From Bacteroidota bacterium (GTDB lineage: Bacteria; Bacteroidota; Bacteroidia; B-17B0; Aurantibacillaceae): a stretch of DNA of 64,000 bases. The position numbers and the translations under genes are program-made. Below the pieces are notes generated by a model. It did no database searches. It was not told the DNA's origin and saw nothing but the letters and a program-made list of their open reading frames with translations. Of this stretch, positions 7,992 through 18,383 are shown piece after piece. The stretch's first letter is position 1. Each line of letters opens with the position of its first letter. The DNA is taken from assembly GCA_963169355.1 (NCBI GenBank), contig CAUJCR010000008.1, positions 1 to 64,000 on the forward strand, written 5' to 3'.

Positions 7992-8834
7992 GTGAAGAGT
8001 AATTATATAGTCAGTTTAGGTATTTTAGTAAGTTTAATGATAAGTGTTGGCTCTTGTAATAAACAAGAGCCAACGCTTTTAGTTACACCTAAATCATCTC
8101 ATACTGATATAACACCTATTAAAACGGATGTAAAAATGCTTACAATTACTGGTGGAAAGTATTTACCGTTTTATAGTTCAGATGATTCATTGGTTAAAGT
8201 TGAAACATTCTTAATTGACGAACATCCAGTAACTAATCAAGATTATTTATTATTTGTAAAAGCAAATCCGCAATGGCGTCGTTCACAAATAAAAAAGATT
8301 TTTGAAGATGGTAACTATTTAAAACATTGGGTAAACGACACTACGTTACCTGTAAATAGTAACCCTCAAGCAGCCATTTGTAATGTATCTTGGTATGCTG
8401 CTAAGGCTTATGCCAAAGCGGTTGGTAAACGATTACCAACTCTCGACGAATGGGAATTTGTGGCTATGGCCGATACAGACACATCAAATGCTCGTTCCAA
8501 AAAATCTTATTCAGACAATATTGTGAATCTATACTTAGAGAAAAACAGACAGTTAAATCCTGTAAAACAATCAGCTGCTAATTACTGGGGAGTTTATAAT
8601 ATGTTTGATTTGGTTTGGGAATGGACAGACGATTTTAATTCCGTACTTGTTTCGGGTGAGTCAAGAGCTGGCGAATATGGCGATAAAAATTTAGTTTGTG
8701 CAGCAGGGGCTACAAGTGCTACAGATGTTTTAAATTATGCGGCTTTTATGAGGTTTGGATTAAGAACAAGTTTAAAAGCTAATTACACTGTAAACAATTT
8801 AGGGTTTAGATGTGCGAAAGATATTAATCATTAA
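7992..8834 (+). CDS. FGE/SUMF1-fold lipoprotein, probably non-catalytic
   Basis: The 280-residue protein starts at a GTG 12 bp after nirK and has a lipobox (VGSC, Cys22). The rest is an FGE-sulfatase (SUMF1/EgtB/PvdO) fold: EHPVTNQDYLLFVKA, NVSWYAAKAYAKAVGKRLPT, EWEFVA, YNMFDLVWEWTDDF and a terminal NLGFRCAKD. Active FGEs carry a copper-binding cysteine pair before GFRC; here that segment reads NYAAFMRFGLRTS and has none, so formylglycine formation is unlikely. Its position between nirK and a SCO protein suggests a role in nitrite-reductase maturation or electron supply, which is inference. Confidence 0.85.
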   Translation: MKSNYIVSLGILVSLMISVGSCNKQEPTLLVTPKSSHTDITPIKTDVKMLTITGGKYLPFYSSDDSLVKVETFLIDEHPVTNQDYLLFVKANPQWRRSQIKKIFEDGNYLKHWVNDTTLPVNSNPQAAICNVSWYAAKAYAKAVGKRLPTLDEWEFVAMADTDTSNARSKKSYSDNIVNLYLEKNRQLNPVKQSAANYWGVYNMFDLVWEWTDDFNSVLVSGESRAGEYGDKNLVCAAGATSATDVLNYAAFMRFGLRTSLKANYTVNNLGFRCAKDINH

Positions 8835-8845
8835 AAAACTATTAT

Positions 8846-9436
8846 ATGAAACATATTATCATCTTCATTTTCTCACTACTAACTTTAATTTCATGCCAGC
8901 AAAAAGCTGATAAAGTTGTAAAAGAGTTACCTGCTGATTCGATATTTCATCTTACATCCGATTGGCAAAATCAAAATGGTACATCCCTAAAACTAAACGA
9001 TTTAAGAGGTAAAACATTAGTAGTAGTAATGATTTACACCAGTTGTAAAACAGCTTGTCCAATTTTAGTAGCCGACATGAAACGGATTGAAAAATCGATA
9101 CTTGAAAAAAATTTAGACAAAATATCATTGGTACTTGTTTCTATTGACCCAGAAGTTGATACACCTCAGCGATTAAAAGAATTTGCCAATACAGGCGGTA
9201 TGGATAAAGCACATTGGGTATTTTTAAGAAGTAACGAAGAAGCAACTCAAGAATTTGCAAATGTACTTTCTATGAAATACAAAAAAATATCTCCTGTTGA
9301 TTTTTCACACTCAAACATCATTAGTATTTTTAATCCAGATGGTGAGTTAATACTCCAAGAAGAAGGTGCTAATATTAATACACAAAAAGTAGCAGATAAA
9401 GTTAACGAAGTGGTTGAGATAAGTTCAAAAGAATAA
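8846..9436 (+). CDS. SCO1/SenC family copper chaperone
   Basis: The 196-residue lipoprotein (LLTLISC, Cys17) has a thioredoxin fold with the SCO metal site: Cys67 and Cys71 (YTSCKTACPIL) and His155 (DFSHSNII). SCO proteins deliver copper, classically to cytochrome oxidase CuA. Here the gene follows nirK and the FGE-fold lipoprotein with an 11-bp gap, so it probably loads copper into NirK in the periplasm. The cluster ends here, converging on the DUF58 gene 6 bp away. The family is certain; the client is inferred from context. Confidence 0.92.
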   Translation: MKHIIIFIFSLLTLISCQQKADKVVKELPADSIFHLTSDWQNQNGTSLKLNDLRGKTLVVVMIYTSCKTACPILVADMKRIEKSILEKNLDKISLVLVSIDPEVDTPQRLKEFANTGGMDKAHWVFLRSNEEATQEFANVLSMKYKKISPVDFSHSNIISIFNPDGELILQEEGANINTQKVADKVNEVVEISSKE

Positions 9437-9442
9437 TACAAC

Positions 9443-10369
9443 TTATTTCAGCATAGCCATTCGTTTGGCTAAATAGGTATGAAGCACTTGGTCGAAGCCC
9501 AAGTTAATATCAGCCTCCACAAAATCAATTTTAAATTGTCCACATTTTAATTTTATTGATTCGGTATATTCATTCATTTTTGTGGTATAATACTCTTTCA
9601 CCTGATTAGGATTGAGTTTAAGTTCTTCTTTAGTTTCAATATCAATAAAATGATAAGGACGATTTTCGAACTCAAAATCTAATTCCATTTTTTTATCGGT
9701 AACATGAAATAATACAACGTCATGTTTTTTATATTTTAAATGTTGAAGTGCCGAAAAAATAGATTCGAGATGCGAGGAGTCCTCAAACAAATCGCTAAAA
9801 ATAACAACTAATGAACGTTGATGAATTATTTCAGCAACTTGATTTAAAGCCTTAGCCGATTGGGTAATTTGCGTTTCTTGTTGTTCTGTTTTTTGCAACA
9901 AAGCTTCCAAATCATGATAAATAATTTTTTGCTGTGTAGGGTTTGCTTTGGCGGCATAATGTTGCCTTACTTCGTTATCAAACAAGGTTAAGCCAAAGGC
10001 ATCACGTTGATTTTTGAGTAATTGCATGATAGCTGCTGCTGCATAAACCGAGAAAGACAGCTTATTAAATTTATTTTGCTTTTCTGCTTCTAATGGAAAT
10101 AACATCGAATTTGAAATATCAATCATTAATTGACACCTCAAATTTGTTTCTTCCTCGTATCTTTTTAAAAACAATTTATCCGTTTTGGCATACAATTTCC
10201 AATCAATATGCTTAGTGCTTTCTCCAGGATTATAAATGCGGTGCTCAGCAAACTCAACCGAAAAACCATGAAAAGGACTCTTGTGTAAACCCGTTATAAA
10301 ACCTTCTACTACTTGCTTAGCAAGTAATTCTAATTTTGAGAATGGTTCTATTAAATCACGTTTTATCAT
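9443..10369 (-). CDS. DUF58 domain protein (vWA-like fold)
   Basis: The 308-residue protein is a typical DUF58 member: the HRIYNPGESTKHIDWKLYAK region (residues about 47-66), then KRYEEETN and a vWA-like core starting LMIDISNSML, which supplies a MIDAS-like DxSxS. DUF58 genes usually sit beside a MoxR-type AAA ATPase and von Willebrand factor genes; here neither is present in the window, so the cluster partners lie elsewhere or are absent. The molecular function of DUF58 is not settled; roles in chaperone-like maturation or stress resistance have been proposed. The protein is soluble. Confidence 0.88.
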   Translation of the reverse strand: MIKRDLIEPFSKLELLAKQVVEGFITGLHKSPFHGFSVEFAEHRIYNPGESTKHIDWKLYAKTDKLFLKRYEEETNLRCQLMIDISNSMLFPLEAEKQNKFNKLSFSVYAAAAIMQLLKNQRDAFGLTLFDNEVRQHYAAKANPTQQKIIYHDLEALLQKTEQQETQITQSAKALNQVAEIIHQRSLVVIFSDLFEDSSHLESIFSALQHLKYKKHDVVLFHVTDKKMELDFEFENRPYHFIDIETKEELKLNPNQVKEYYTTKMNEYTESIKLKCGQFKIDFVEADINLGFDQVLHTYLAKRMAMLK

Positions 10370-10446
10370 TTTTATAAAGTTACAAATTTATATTAATGAT
10401 AAAGCAAAGAATTTAGCAGTTGCTAAATAAAAAACATATAAGTGGA

Positions 10447-10476
10447 AAAGAAGTAAGCTTTTTAGCTTACTTCTTT
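10447..10476 (-). terminator. terminator of the pyrophosphatase gene, overlapping its stop codon
   Basis: A perfect 13-bp stem (AAAGAAGTAAGCT / AGCTTACTTCTTT) with a 4-nt loop. One arm contains the last two lysine codons and the stop of the gene ending at 10467. On the minus strand a T run follows the stem. It is a strong intrinsic terminator. Confidence 0.75.
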
Positions 10477-13268
10477 AATTGCATTAATTCTAAAGCAATA
10501 TTAATAGTTACATTTTCGCCTAATCCGCCACTATTACCAATGCCAAATTGAGTACGATTAATAACAACTTTTCCTTCTAAACCTGCTACATTATATTTTA
10601 CCTCATTACCATTAGCGTCTTGTCCAGATTGCTCTCCAACGCCTAAATAATTAAATGGAATTTCAGTATCTATGGTTTTATCTTTAATAGTTAATTTTCC
10701 TTTTGCTAGATATGCAAAACCATCAACTGCTGACTCATTCTTAACGATTTCATTCGCCTCAAAAATAATCTTAGGGAATTTCTCTGAATCAAAGAAATCA
10801 GATGCGGCTAAATGGCTATCACGTTTTGCATTTTGAGTATTTATTGTTTTAGCATCAATTTCAATATAAACTTTCTTATCAGCACTTTCTAAATTTACCC
10901 AACCGCTATCAATTACTGCTGTACCTTTTACATTAGATACAATATGGCGAATGCTAAAATCAACAGCCGAGTGGGAACCATCAACATCGTACACACCTTT
11001 TAATTCATTTACATCTTTAGTGTTAGCAGCCATCATGCTATCAGCTTGTGCTTGAGATGAGAATGTATATTCTTGACCATTGATATTTAATTTAATAACT
11101 TCTTCGGTCATTTCCGCAGAACAACAAGCTTCTTTTGTTTCAGAAGAACTACCACCAATTCCAACAATATAAGGTGCAATTACTAATGATACAATTGACA
11201 TTAATTTAATTAAGATGTTCATTGATGGGCCAGAAGTATCTTTAAATGGATCACCTACTGTATCACCTGTTACAGATGCTTTGTGTGGTTCTGATTTTTT
11301 ATAAAATGTTTCGCCATTTATTTGTACACCTTTTTCAAAAGATTTTTTAGCGTTATCCCAAGCACCACCAGCATTGTTTTGGAAAATACCTAACAATACA
11401 CCACTTACTGTTACACCTGCCAATACACCACCTAAAACCTCAGGACCAAATACAAAACCTACAATTACAGGAGTAATTAACGCAATTAAACCTGGTGTAA
11501 TCATTTCGCGAATAGAAGCCTTAGTAGAAATAGCTACACATTTTTCGTATTCAGGTTTTGCTTTGTATTCCATAATTCCTGGAATTTCACGGAACTGACG
11601 ACGAACCTCTTCAACCATATCCATAGCTGCACGACCCACAGCCGCAATTGCTAAAGCTGAGAAGATAAATGGAATCATCGCTCCTACAAATAAACCTGCT
11701 AATACAGGCGCTTTATAAATATCAATAGCTGAAATACCCGCTACACCCACAAATGCTGCAAATAATGCTAATGAAGTTAATGCTGCTGATGCAATAGCGA
11801 AACCTTTACCAGTTGCCGCAGTAGTGTTACCTACAGCATCTAAATTATCAGTACGCTCGCGAACCTCTGGAGGTAATTGACTCATTTCGGCAATACCACC
11901 TGCATTATCAGCAATAGGACCAAACGCATCAATAGCTAATTGCATAGCGGTAGTTGCCATCATACCAGCTGCTGCAATAGCCACACCATATAAACCAGCA
12001 AAATAATAAGAACTCATAATACCAGCTGCTAAAACGATGGTAGGAATTACGGTAGATTCCATACCAACCGATAAACCACCAATAATATTGGTAGCATGTC
12101 CGGTAGCCGATTTCTGAATGATTGAATTTACTGGGCGTTTACCCATTGCCGTATAATACTCGGTAACAATACTCATTAAAGTACCTACTACTAAGCCTAC
12201 AAAAATAGCAGCAAATACATTTAATCTTGTAAACTCATAACCACGTAAATTCATATTTTCTGGTAACATCCAGTTTACAATAAAGTAAGATGCAATAACA
12301 GTTAATACAATAGAAGACCAGTTACCCAAGTTTAAAGCATTTTGTACGCTATCTTTCTCGCCTTTTACACGAACAAATAAAGTACCAATGATTGAGAAAA
12401 TGATTCCTAAACCAGCTATTAACATTGGTAATAAAATTGGAGATAAACCACCAAAATTATCAGAAGACGCATCAATTTCTTGACCAAGCACCATTGTTGC
12501 TAAAATAGTAGCAACATAAGAACCAAATAAATCAGCACCCATACCAGCTACGTCGCCCACGTTATCGCCTACGTTATCAGCAATAGTAGCAGGGTTACGA
12601 ACGTCATCTTCAGGAATACCTGCTTCTACTTTACCTACTAAGTCAGCGCCCACATCGGCTGCTTTCGTATAAATACCACCACCTACACGTGCAAATAAAG
12701 CGATAGACTCAGCACCTAACGAAAAACCAGTTAATACTTCGATAGCTGTTTTAATTTGATTACCCTCTAAATGAGCAAACATAGCTAAGAATACAATAAA
12801 TAAAGCACCTAAGCCAAAAACTGCTAAACCAGCTACACCAAGCCCCATTACAGTACCACCAGTAAATGATACTTTTAAAGCCTTAGCTAAACTCGTACGA
12901 GCGGCTTGTGTTGTACGAACATTAGCCTTTGTAGCTACTTTCATACCAATATATCCAGCAAAAGCTGAAAATACTGCACCAATAATAAATGCTACTGCAA
13001 TAATCCAATGCGAATGAATTTCTCTTCCGTTTACTTCATGAATAGTACCACTCCATCCTAATAAGATGGCTGCTACAAGCACAAAATAACTTAACACTTT
13101 CCATTCAGCTTTTAAGAAAGCCATAGCTCCTGCGGCAATATAACCAGCCAATTCTTTCATATTGGCTTCACCCGCATCTTGCTTATTAATCCAGGCCGAT
13201 TTAACAGCCATTACTACTAATCCTACAATTCCTAATACAGGAATTAAATAAATCAAGTTCTCGTTCAT
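10467..13268 (-). CDS. hppA: K+-dependent membrane pyrophosphatase fused to a YceI domain
   Basis: Residues 1 to about 720 form a membrane-integral ion-pumping pyrophosphatase, which couples pyrophosphate hydrolysis to H+ or Na+ export. Signature motifs are [20 protein letters not shown] (197-216) and the [20 protein letters not shown] block (231-250). [10 protein letters not shown] (480-489) has Ala and Gly where K+-independent enzymes carry Lys and Thr, indicating K+ dependence. The usual TM6 gate glutamate is missing ([10 protein letters not shown]) while Glu187 occurs in GAES of the preceding helix. Residues 760-933 are a complete YceI lipid-binding-type domain ([16 protein letters not shown]) after a linker with a CC pair. 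The usual family length is about 700-770. The reading frame is continuous. Confidence 0.93.
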   Translation of the reverse strand: MNENLIYLIPVLGIVGLVVMAVKSAWINKQDAGEANMKELAGYIAAGAMAFLKAEWKVLSYFVLVAAILLGWSGTIHEVNGREIHSHWIIAVAFIIGAVFSAFAGYIGMKVATKANVRTTQAARTSLAKALKVSFTGGTVMGLGVAGLAVFGLGALFIVFLAMFAHLEGNQIKTAIEVLTGFSLGAESIALFARVGGGIYTKAADVGADLVGKVEAGIPEDDVRNPATIADNVGDNVGDVAGMGADLFGSYVATILATMVLGQEIDASSDNFGGLSPILLPMLIAGLGIIFSIIGTLFVRVKGEKDSVQNALNLGNWSSIVLTVIASYFIVNWMLPENMNLRGYEFTRLNVFAAIFVGLVVGTLMSIVTEYYTAMGKRPVNSIIQKSATGHATNIIGGLSVGMESTVIPTIVLAAGIMSSYYFAGLYGVAIAAAGMMATTAMQLAIDAFGPIADNAGGIAEMSQLPPEVRERTDNLDAVGNTTAATGKGFAIASAALTSLALFAAFVGVAGISAIDIYKAPVLAGLFVGAMIPFIFSALAIAAVGRAAMDMVEEVRRQFREIPGIMEYKAKPEYEKCVAISTKASIREMITPGLIALITPVIVGFVFGPEVLGGVLAGVTVSGVLLGIFQNNAGGAWDNAKKSFEKGVQINGETFYKKSEPHKASVTGDTVGDPFKDTSGPSMNILIKLMSIVSLVIAPYIVGIGGSSSETKEACCSAEMTEEVIKLNINGQEYTFSSQAQADSMMAANTKDVNELKGVYDVDGSHSAVDFSIRHIVSNVKGTAVIDSGWVNLESADKKVYIEIDAKTINTQNAKRDSHLAASDFFDSEKFPKIIFEANEIVKNESAVDGFAYLAKGKLTIKDKTIDTEIPFNYLGVGEQSGQDANGNEVKYNVAGLEGKVVINRTQFGIGNSGGLGENVTINIALELMQLKK

Positions 13269-13292
13269 GATATTAATTTAAATTAAAGGTTG

Positions 13293-13300
13293 CAAAAATA
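13293..13300 (-). promoter_or_regulatory. -7 box of the pyrophosphatase gene
   Basis: On the minus strand TATTTTTG fits TAnnTTTG, 24 bp before the ATG. No TTG lies at the standard -33 spacing, so only half of the promoter is recognisable. Confidence 0.35.
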
Positions 13301-13405
13301 CGCATTTATCTGAAATAATAAAATAATTAACAATTTGATAATCAAACGGTTGTAAATTTAATAATTTGATAAAGTCTGTAAAAAGTACTTAAACGTTACG
13401 TTTTT

Positions 13406-15409
13406 TTAATTCAGATGCTTGATGACTTCATCAATTTGAGATGTAGGTAATTGACAGGCTTTGTTTTTACACACATACACTTGTGTTTGCGTTTTATTAT
13501 ATCGGTTTTTTAATAATGGCAAATCAGATTCGGTGGTGCTTATGGCAAAAACAACGTGTGGTGGCGCTTGTTTATAAATTGATTTTAGAAAGGTTAAACT
13601 TTCATTTCCAGTAATAACAACCTCTGTAGATGCTTGTGTGAGCCATAATAATAAAATACTCCAATTGCTATATCCTGCTCCGTAATGCACTATTTCTTTA
13701 AGTACTTTATGAAGTAAGTTTTTAGAAATTTGAAGGTAAGAAGGCTCGTTGAAATAGATAGACAATTGATATAAGTTTAAAGCCATTTGCGAACTTGAAG
13801 CAGGAATAACATTATCGCTCCACTCTGCTTTTCGAACAATGAGTTTTTCTTTTGAGGCATCAGTATAGAAAAACGTTTGCATAGCTTCTTCATAAAAATG
13901 TTGAATAGCGTAATCACACATTCGTTTAGCTTGATATAAATAAGATAAATTTGCTGTTACTAAATACACATGAATAAAGGCATCGATGGTAAAGGCATAA
14001 TCTTCTAAAAAGCCCGACACCATTTTTTGGGTACTGGCTAAATGTAATAAGCTACCATCTTCTCTTAAACAATGAAGGCATAAATATTCTGTATTAGAAA
14101 CAGCGAGTTGCTTAAATGCATCTTCATCAAACACTAAATATGCTTCACACAATGCTTTAATCATTAAAGCATTCCAAGAGGTAATGATTTTATTATCTAA
14201 GCCAGGTTTAACTCTTTTGTTTCGATGTGCTAATAAAATTAATTTTGATTGTTTTATAATATCAGATAGTTCATCAAGACTTATGTGATGTCGAGCCGCA
14301 ATTTCATCATCATCTTCTTGCCTCATTAATATATAATTATCTTCTTCCCAATAACCCAAATTGTTCACGTTATAATAATCGCCAAACACATGGTAATATT
14401 GCGGAATAAGTGTTTGTAGTTCTTCTTTTTTCCAAACATAAAACTTCCCTTCCACGCCTTCGCTATCAGCATCTAATGCCGAATAAAATCCTCCAGCAGA
14501 ATTTAACAACTCTTGTTTTACAAACTCAATACTATCATATACAATATCTTTATATAATTGATTTGGGATTTGCTTATATGCTTGTGTATATAAACTAATT
14601 AATTGTGCGTTGTCATACAACATTTTTTCAAAATGAGGTACTTTCCAAAGCATATCTGTACTATATCTTGCAAAACCTCCGCCAATTTGATCGTAAATAC
14701 CACCATAAGCCATTTTGGTTAAGGTAAGTTGAAGATGGTTTTGTAGTTCGGAATCTTTATAAAAATATTGATAATATAATAAAAACAAATAATTATTAGG
14801 CATCGGAAATTTAGGCGCTCTGTTTGTTCCGCCATCTTCTTTATCAAATCTTAATTTCCATTTTTGGACACTTTGTTGTAAAAGATCTTCATCAAAATTT
14901 TGTTCTGTTTCCAATACATTTGGCATCTCTAATTGTGCTAAACCTTGCGTAAGTTGTTCGGCATAGTCATACACTTTTTGAGGATTGGTTTGAAACAACT
15001 CAGCCAAATTTTTTAAAATTTGCATCCATTGTTGTTTAGGAAAATACGTTCCACCATAAATTGGTTTACCATTAGGTAAAGCAAAACAATTAAGTGGCCA
15101 ACCACCTTGCCCCGTCATTAACTGAACTGCGCCCATATACACCATATCAATATCGGGACGCTCTTCTCTATCTATTTTAATATTAATAAAATGTTGGTTC
15201 ATCAGTTGCGCCACCTCTTCGTTTTCAAAACTCTCGTGTTCCATGACATGACACCAATGGCAGGCGCTATAACCAATACTGATTAAAAGTAATTTATTTT
15301 CTTGTTGTGCTTTAGCTAAGGTGGTCTCATTCCACGGCATCCAGTTTACAGGGTTGTGTGCATGTTGTAACAAATACGGACTAGATTCGTGTATTAATTG
15401 ATTAGGCAT
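13406..15409 (-). CDS. DUF255 thioredoxin-domain protein (YyaL/SPATA20 family)
   Basis: The 667-residue protein begins with the family hallmark [19 protein letters not shown] and a thioredoxin-like domain with Cys50-His-Trp-Cys53 ([15 protein letters not shown]), followed by [10 protein letters not shown] and GGTYFP. The C-terminal two thirds are an (alpha/alpha)6 barrel related to N-acylglucosamine 2-epimerases ([30 protein letters not shown]). Members are soluble and widely conserved; the biochemical role is uncertain. The length matches the family. It precedes a helicase gene on the same strand by 41 bp but is unlikely to be functionally linked. Confidence 0.92.
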   Translation of the reverse strand: MPNQLIHESSPYLLQHAHNPVNWMPWNETTLAKAQQENKLLLISIGYSACHWCHVMEHESFENEEVAQLMNQHFINIKIDREERPDIDMVYMGAVQLMTGQGGWPLNCFALPNGKPIYGGTYFPKQQWMQILKNLAELFQTNPQKVYDYAEQLTQGLAQLEMPNVLETEQNFDEDLLQQSVQKWKLRFDKEDGGTNRAPKFPMPNNYLFLLYYQYFYKDSELQNHLQLTLTKMAYGGIYDQIGGGFARYSTDMLWKVPHFEKMLYDNAQLISLYTQAYKQIPNQLYKDIVYDSIEFVKQELLNSAGGFYSALDADSEGVEGKFYVWKKEELQTLIPQYYHVFGDYYNVNNLGYWEEDNYILMRQEDDDEIAARHHISLDELSDIIKQSKLILLAHRNKRVKPGLDNKIITSWNALMIKALCEAYLVFDEDAFKQLAVSNTEYLCLHCLREDGSLLHLASTQKMVSGFLEDYAFTIDAFIHVYLVTANLSYLYQAKRMCDYAIQHFYEEAMQTFFYTDASKEKLIVRKAEWSDNVIPASSSQMALNLYQLSIYFNEPSYLQISKNLLHKVLKEIVHYGAGYSNWSILLLWLTQASTEVVITGNESLTFLKSIYKQAPPHVVFAISTTESDLPLLKNRYNKTQTQVYVCKNKACQLPTSQIDEVIKHLN

Positions 15410-15450
15410 TTTACTAAGGTAAAAGAAAGTTGGTTTTATTCAAACAAAGA

Positions 15451-16863
15451 TTAAAAGAAATCGTCTGAAAAATTAATGAGATAAACTTTTTCGGTTGCTC
15501 GTGTAAGAGCGGTATATAACCATCTTATATATTCAACATTCAGCATTTCTTTAGTTAAATATCCTTGATCGATAAACACACTTGACCACTGTCCACCCTG
15601 CGCTTTATGACAAGTTACAGCGTAATTAAATTTTACTTGAAGCGCATTGTAAAACGGGCTACTTTTTAAATAAGCCATTCGTTTGCCTTTTACTGGCTCA
15701 TCGGCCACATCAGCCATTACTTCTTCAAATAATTGTTGTTGCTGCGCCTTGGTTAACGACGGTGCTTCTGTATAAATACTATCTAATAATAAATTAACGG
15801 TTAGCTCAGGTGAATTTTGATAATCGCTTAACTCAACTACACACTCAGCAAAATGAAAACCATACAACTCTTTACGCGTAATAATTTTTTTAATTTTTAA
15901 ACTGTCGCCATTTGCAATAAACCCAATTTCGGATGAGTCTTCTAACCAAAAATAATTATTCTTTACCACCATCATTAAATCGCCACTACATAAATCATCG
16001 TCCATATACCTTACTCTATTACGCACAGCCTGATTAAATAAGTTAGCACGTTTATTACTTCTTGTAACAATTAGCACATCATCATAACCATATTTACTAT
16101 ACGCATTATTTAAGGCATCTTCTAACTCATCGCCTGCTAACTTAACTACATCTTTAAACAGAGTAAGTTTAGGAAAATCTTGATTAAAATGACTGATGCA
16201 ATTACGCAGATGTGTTGCATTTAATAAAATACCACTCGCATCTTGCTGACGCGCGACTTGTTTTAATTCGGTATGCTTTACTTGAAAACGATATGCTGTT
16301 TTTAAAAACTCAATACTTAATGCTGGACTCTCGTTACTACCAACAGGCGGTAACTGTGCTGTATCTCCTACTAAAATAAGTTTGCAATTTACACCAGCAT
16401 ACACATACTCTAATAAACTTTCTAATAAATTACCATACACACTATCTCCTGTTGATTGGTCTAAGCCAATCATAGAAGCTTCATCTACAATAAAAATAGT
16501 ATTAGTATGTTTATTTTCCGCCAACGAAAACATCACACCGCCATCGTGTGTAGGAATTTTAATAAATATTTTTTTATGGATGGTTTGTGCTACTTTTTCA
16601 GAATACAATGATAATACCTTAGCGGCTCTACCTGTAGGTGCTAATAATACACTCTTCCATTTAAAAACAGGTAAGGTTTTAGAAAGTGCTGCCAACATAT
16701 TTGTTTTACCTGTTCCAGCATAACCTTTTATAACTAGTATTTCTTGCTCATTGTTCGTTGCAACAAATTCGGATAATAAATTGAGTAGATGTTGTTGGTC
16801 GGTGGTAGGTGTAAAACGAAGATGACTTAAAAACACCGATTTAAACTGAGTAATAACATTCAT
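15451..16863 (-). CDS. RecD/Dda-like superfamily 1 DNA helicase
   Basis: The 470-residue ATPase has a Walker A loop (GYAGTGKT, 47-54), Walker B TIFIVDEASM, a Q-containing motif III (LVGDTAQLPPVGS) and the C-terminal UvrD-like segment with TCHKAQGGQWSSVFID and YTALTRATEKVYL. This is the organisation of short RecD2/Dda-type 5'-3' helicases. It lacks the N-terminal extension of full RecD2. It acts on DNA in the cytosol, presumably in repair or replication restart. The start 5 bp downstream of the PorP/SprF gene stop suggests that the four genes from 19088 to 15451 may be one transcript, though the function differs. Confidence 0.88.
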   Translation of the reverse strand: MNVITQFKSVFLSHLRFTPTTDQQHLLNLLSEFVATNNEQEILVIKGYAGTGKTNMLAALSKTLPVFKWKSVLLAPTGRAAKVLSLYSEKVAQTIHKKIFIKIPTHDGGVMFSLAENKHTNTIFIVDEASMIGLDQSTGDSVYGNLLESLLEYVYAGVNCKLILVGDTAQLPPVGSNESPALSIEFLKTAYRFQVKHTELKQVARQQDASGILLNATHLRNCISHFNQDFPKLTLFKDVVKLAGDELEDALNNAYSKYGYDDVLIVTRSNKRANLFNQAVRNRVRYMDDDLCSGDLMMVVKNNYFWLEDSSEIGFIANGDSLKIKKIITRKELYGFHFAECVVELSDYQNSPELTVNLLLDSIYTEAPSLTKAQQQQLFEEVMADVADEPVKGKRMAYLKSSPFYNALQVKFNYAVTCHKAQGGQWSSVFIDQGYLTKEMLNVEYIRWLYTALTRATEKVYLINFSDDFF

Positions 16864-16868
16864 AGTGT

Positions 16869-17831
16869 TTAAAAATCAAAATCGGGACATTTTGCTACGC
16901 TTGTACCTTTTTTATCAGAACCTAACGATGAAAAAAGAGGTGTTACACCTAACATTAATTCAAACGAATTAGCTGCCGATGAGCGTAACTTATTAATAGT
17001 ATAATCATACGCAAAACCAGCGGTGATATTTTCCCAAATTCTAACTTGAAAAATACCAGAAATAAAATCCTTATTTCGAATGCTTGCCCCTACTCCAATG
17101 CGCTTAGCATAATAAGCCATTAAATTTAATTCGGCACTTGGAATTGCTGTAACCGTAGTGTGCAAATTAATAGCAGGCACTATTATCCATTGTCCATCAA
17201 ATGCAAACTTTCGCCCATACGATATATATAAATGTGGCGTTAAGATAGATTTACTTCCAATTTGTTTATCACCTTGTACACGTTTTGCTTTGGTTACTTG
17301 TTGTACCGAAACATCAAAAAACATTTTTCTACTATACACTCTTATACCTGGAATAAAATCGGGATAAGAATAAAATGAACCCAAATAGCTTGTAGAATAA
17401 ATAGGATCAAATTCCGAAAGTACATTTTTAGCCATAGAAAATCGTTGCACGCCCGCCATTACTCCAAACGACATTTTATACTTATTAGTAATAGGTAAAT
17501 GAATCGCATAAGAACCATAAATACCAACTGTTTCAAAAATGCCATTTTTTTCTTGTGATAAATAAACGCCTACATTATGCCAACGCTTATAACTACGCTC
17601 CTTACGAATGGTATAATTTGCACTTACAAAGTTTGAAGCAGGCGCATAATCAAAGCCTACCCACTGTTTTCTAAATCCAATTATTGATTCGAGTTTACCA
17701 TTTGGATTACAACCAGCCGCCGCAGGATTATAACCATAACTATTAAACGTAAACTGTGTAAATTGTCCTGTTTGCTGACACACACCAATGCCAGGAACCA
17801 ATAATAAGATATATAAAACTATGTTTTTCAT
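16869..17831 (-). CDS. PorP/SprF family type IX secretion outer-membrane protein
   Basis: The 320-residue protein has a signal peptide (about 1-18, ending GVCQQ) and the PorP/SprF pattern: QFTQFTFNSYGYNPAAAG near the mature N-terminus, FRKQWVGFD, and alternating beta strands typical of a small outer-membrane barrel. SprF-like proteins work with individual type B-sorted surface adhesins in the type IX secretion system, helping their attachment. The gene starts immediately after the stop of a small type B CTD protein, the expected partner. The family is clear. Confidence 0.92.
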   Translation of the reverse strand: MKNIVLYILLLVPGIGVCQQTGQFTQFTFNSYGYNPAAAGCNPNGKLESIIGFRKQWVGFDYAPASNFVSANYTIRKERSYKRWHNVGVYLSQEKNGIFETVGIYGSYAIHLPITNKYKMSFGVMAGVQRFSMAKNVLSEFDPIYSTSYLGSFYSYPDFIPGIRVYSRKMFFDVSVQQVTKAKRVQGDKQIGSKSILTPHLYISYGRKFAFDGQWIIVPAINLHTTVTAIPSAELNLMAYYAKRIGVGASIRNKDFISGIFQVRIWENITAGFAYDYTINKLRSSAANSFELMLGVTPLFSSLGSDKKGTSVAKCPDFDF

Positions 17832-18383
17832 TTATCTAACAATGCTTACAGCTCCTTTAATAAATTGATGTTTGTTGCTTCTTGAAAAATATAAAACATA
17901 ATAATATGTAGCATCAGGCAACGGAAGCGTTAAGTTCTTCCCGTCCCAAGGTATATAATTACCTGTTTGATGATGCACTTGTTGTCCCCAACGATTATAA
18001 ACATATAAATCAAACTCAGGAAAATTATTAATTAAAGAAATGTTCCAAGTATCATTATAACCATCGTTATTAGGCGTAAAATGAGTTTCGGGAACTGGTT
18101 CACACACCGGATTTTCAACATGAAAATTAATGGTTGTGTCTTGGCTATTGGCATCGGTTACTTTTACCGAGTAATCGCCTGTTTCTAAGTTTTCTACTGA
18201 TGAAAGAATGGCGCCATTACTCCATTCATATTGTATAGGCGATAAGCCAGTTTCAATAGTAATTGTTGCCTCTCCTAACTGACAAGGTTTTTCTTTCACT
18301 TGTAAACTCACACTTAAACTTTGTGCATTAACCACGCTATTAAGCAACAAACATAAGATGATATAAAAAATATAATTTCTCAT
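17832..18383 (-). CDS. small secreted protein with SprB-like repeat and type B T9SS sorting domain
   Basis: The 183-residue product has a signal peptide (about 1-20), one SprB-like repeat (about 25-90: PIQYEWSNGAILSSVENL, TGDYSVKVTDANS) and a gliding-motility-type C-terminal domain (about 95-183: THFTPNNDGYNDTWNIS, FDLYVYNRWGQQVH, LPDATYYYVLYF). This type B domain directs export by T9SS and later anchoring through PorP/SprF proteins. Such adhesins are usually thousands of residues long; this one is close to the minimum. It abuts the PorP/SprF gene with no gap, so the pair is very probably a dedicated unit. Confidence 0.88.
   Translation of the reverse strand: MRNYIFYIILCLLLNSVVNAQSLSVSLQVKEKPCQLGEATITIETGLSPIQYEWSNGAILSSVENLETGDYSVKVTDANSQDTTINFHVENPVCEPVPETHFTPNNDGYNDTWNISLINNFPEFDLYVYNRWGQQVHHQTGNYIPWDGKNLTLPLPDATYYYVLYFSRSNKHQFIKGAVSIVR

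Noticed and set aside
6912-9436. nirK set considered as a complete denitrification cluster
   Set aside because: No nitric oxide reductase, nitrous oxide reductase or dedicated regulator is within the window; only nitrite reduction is supported.
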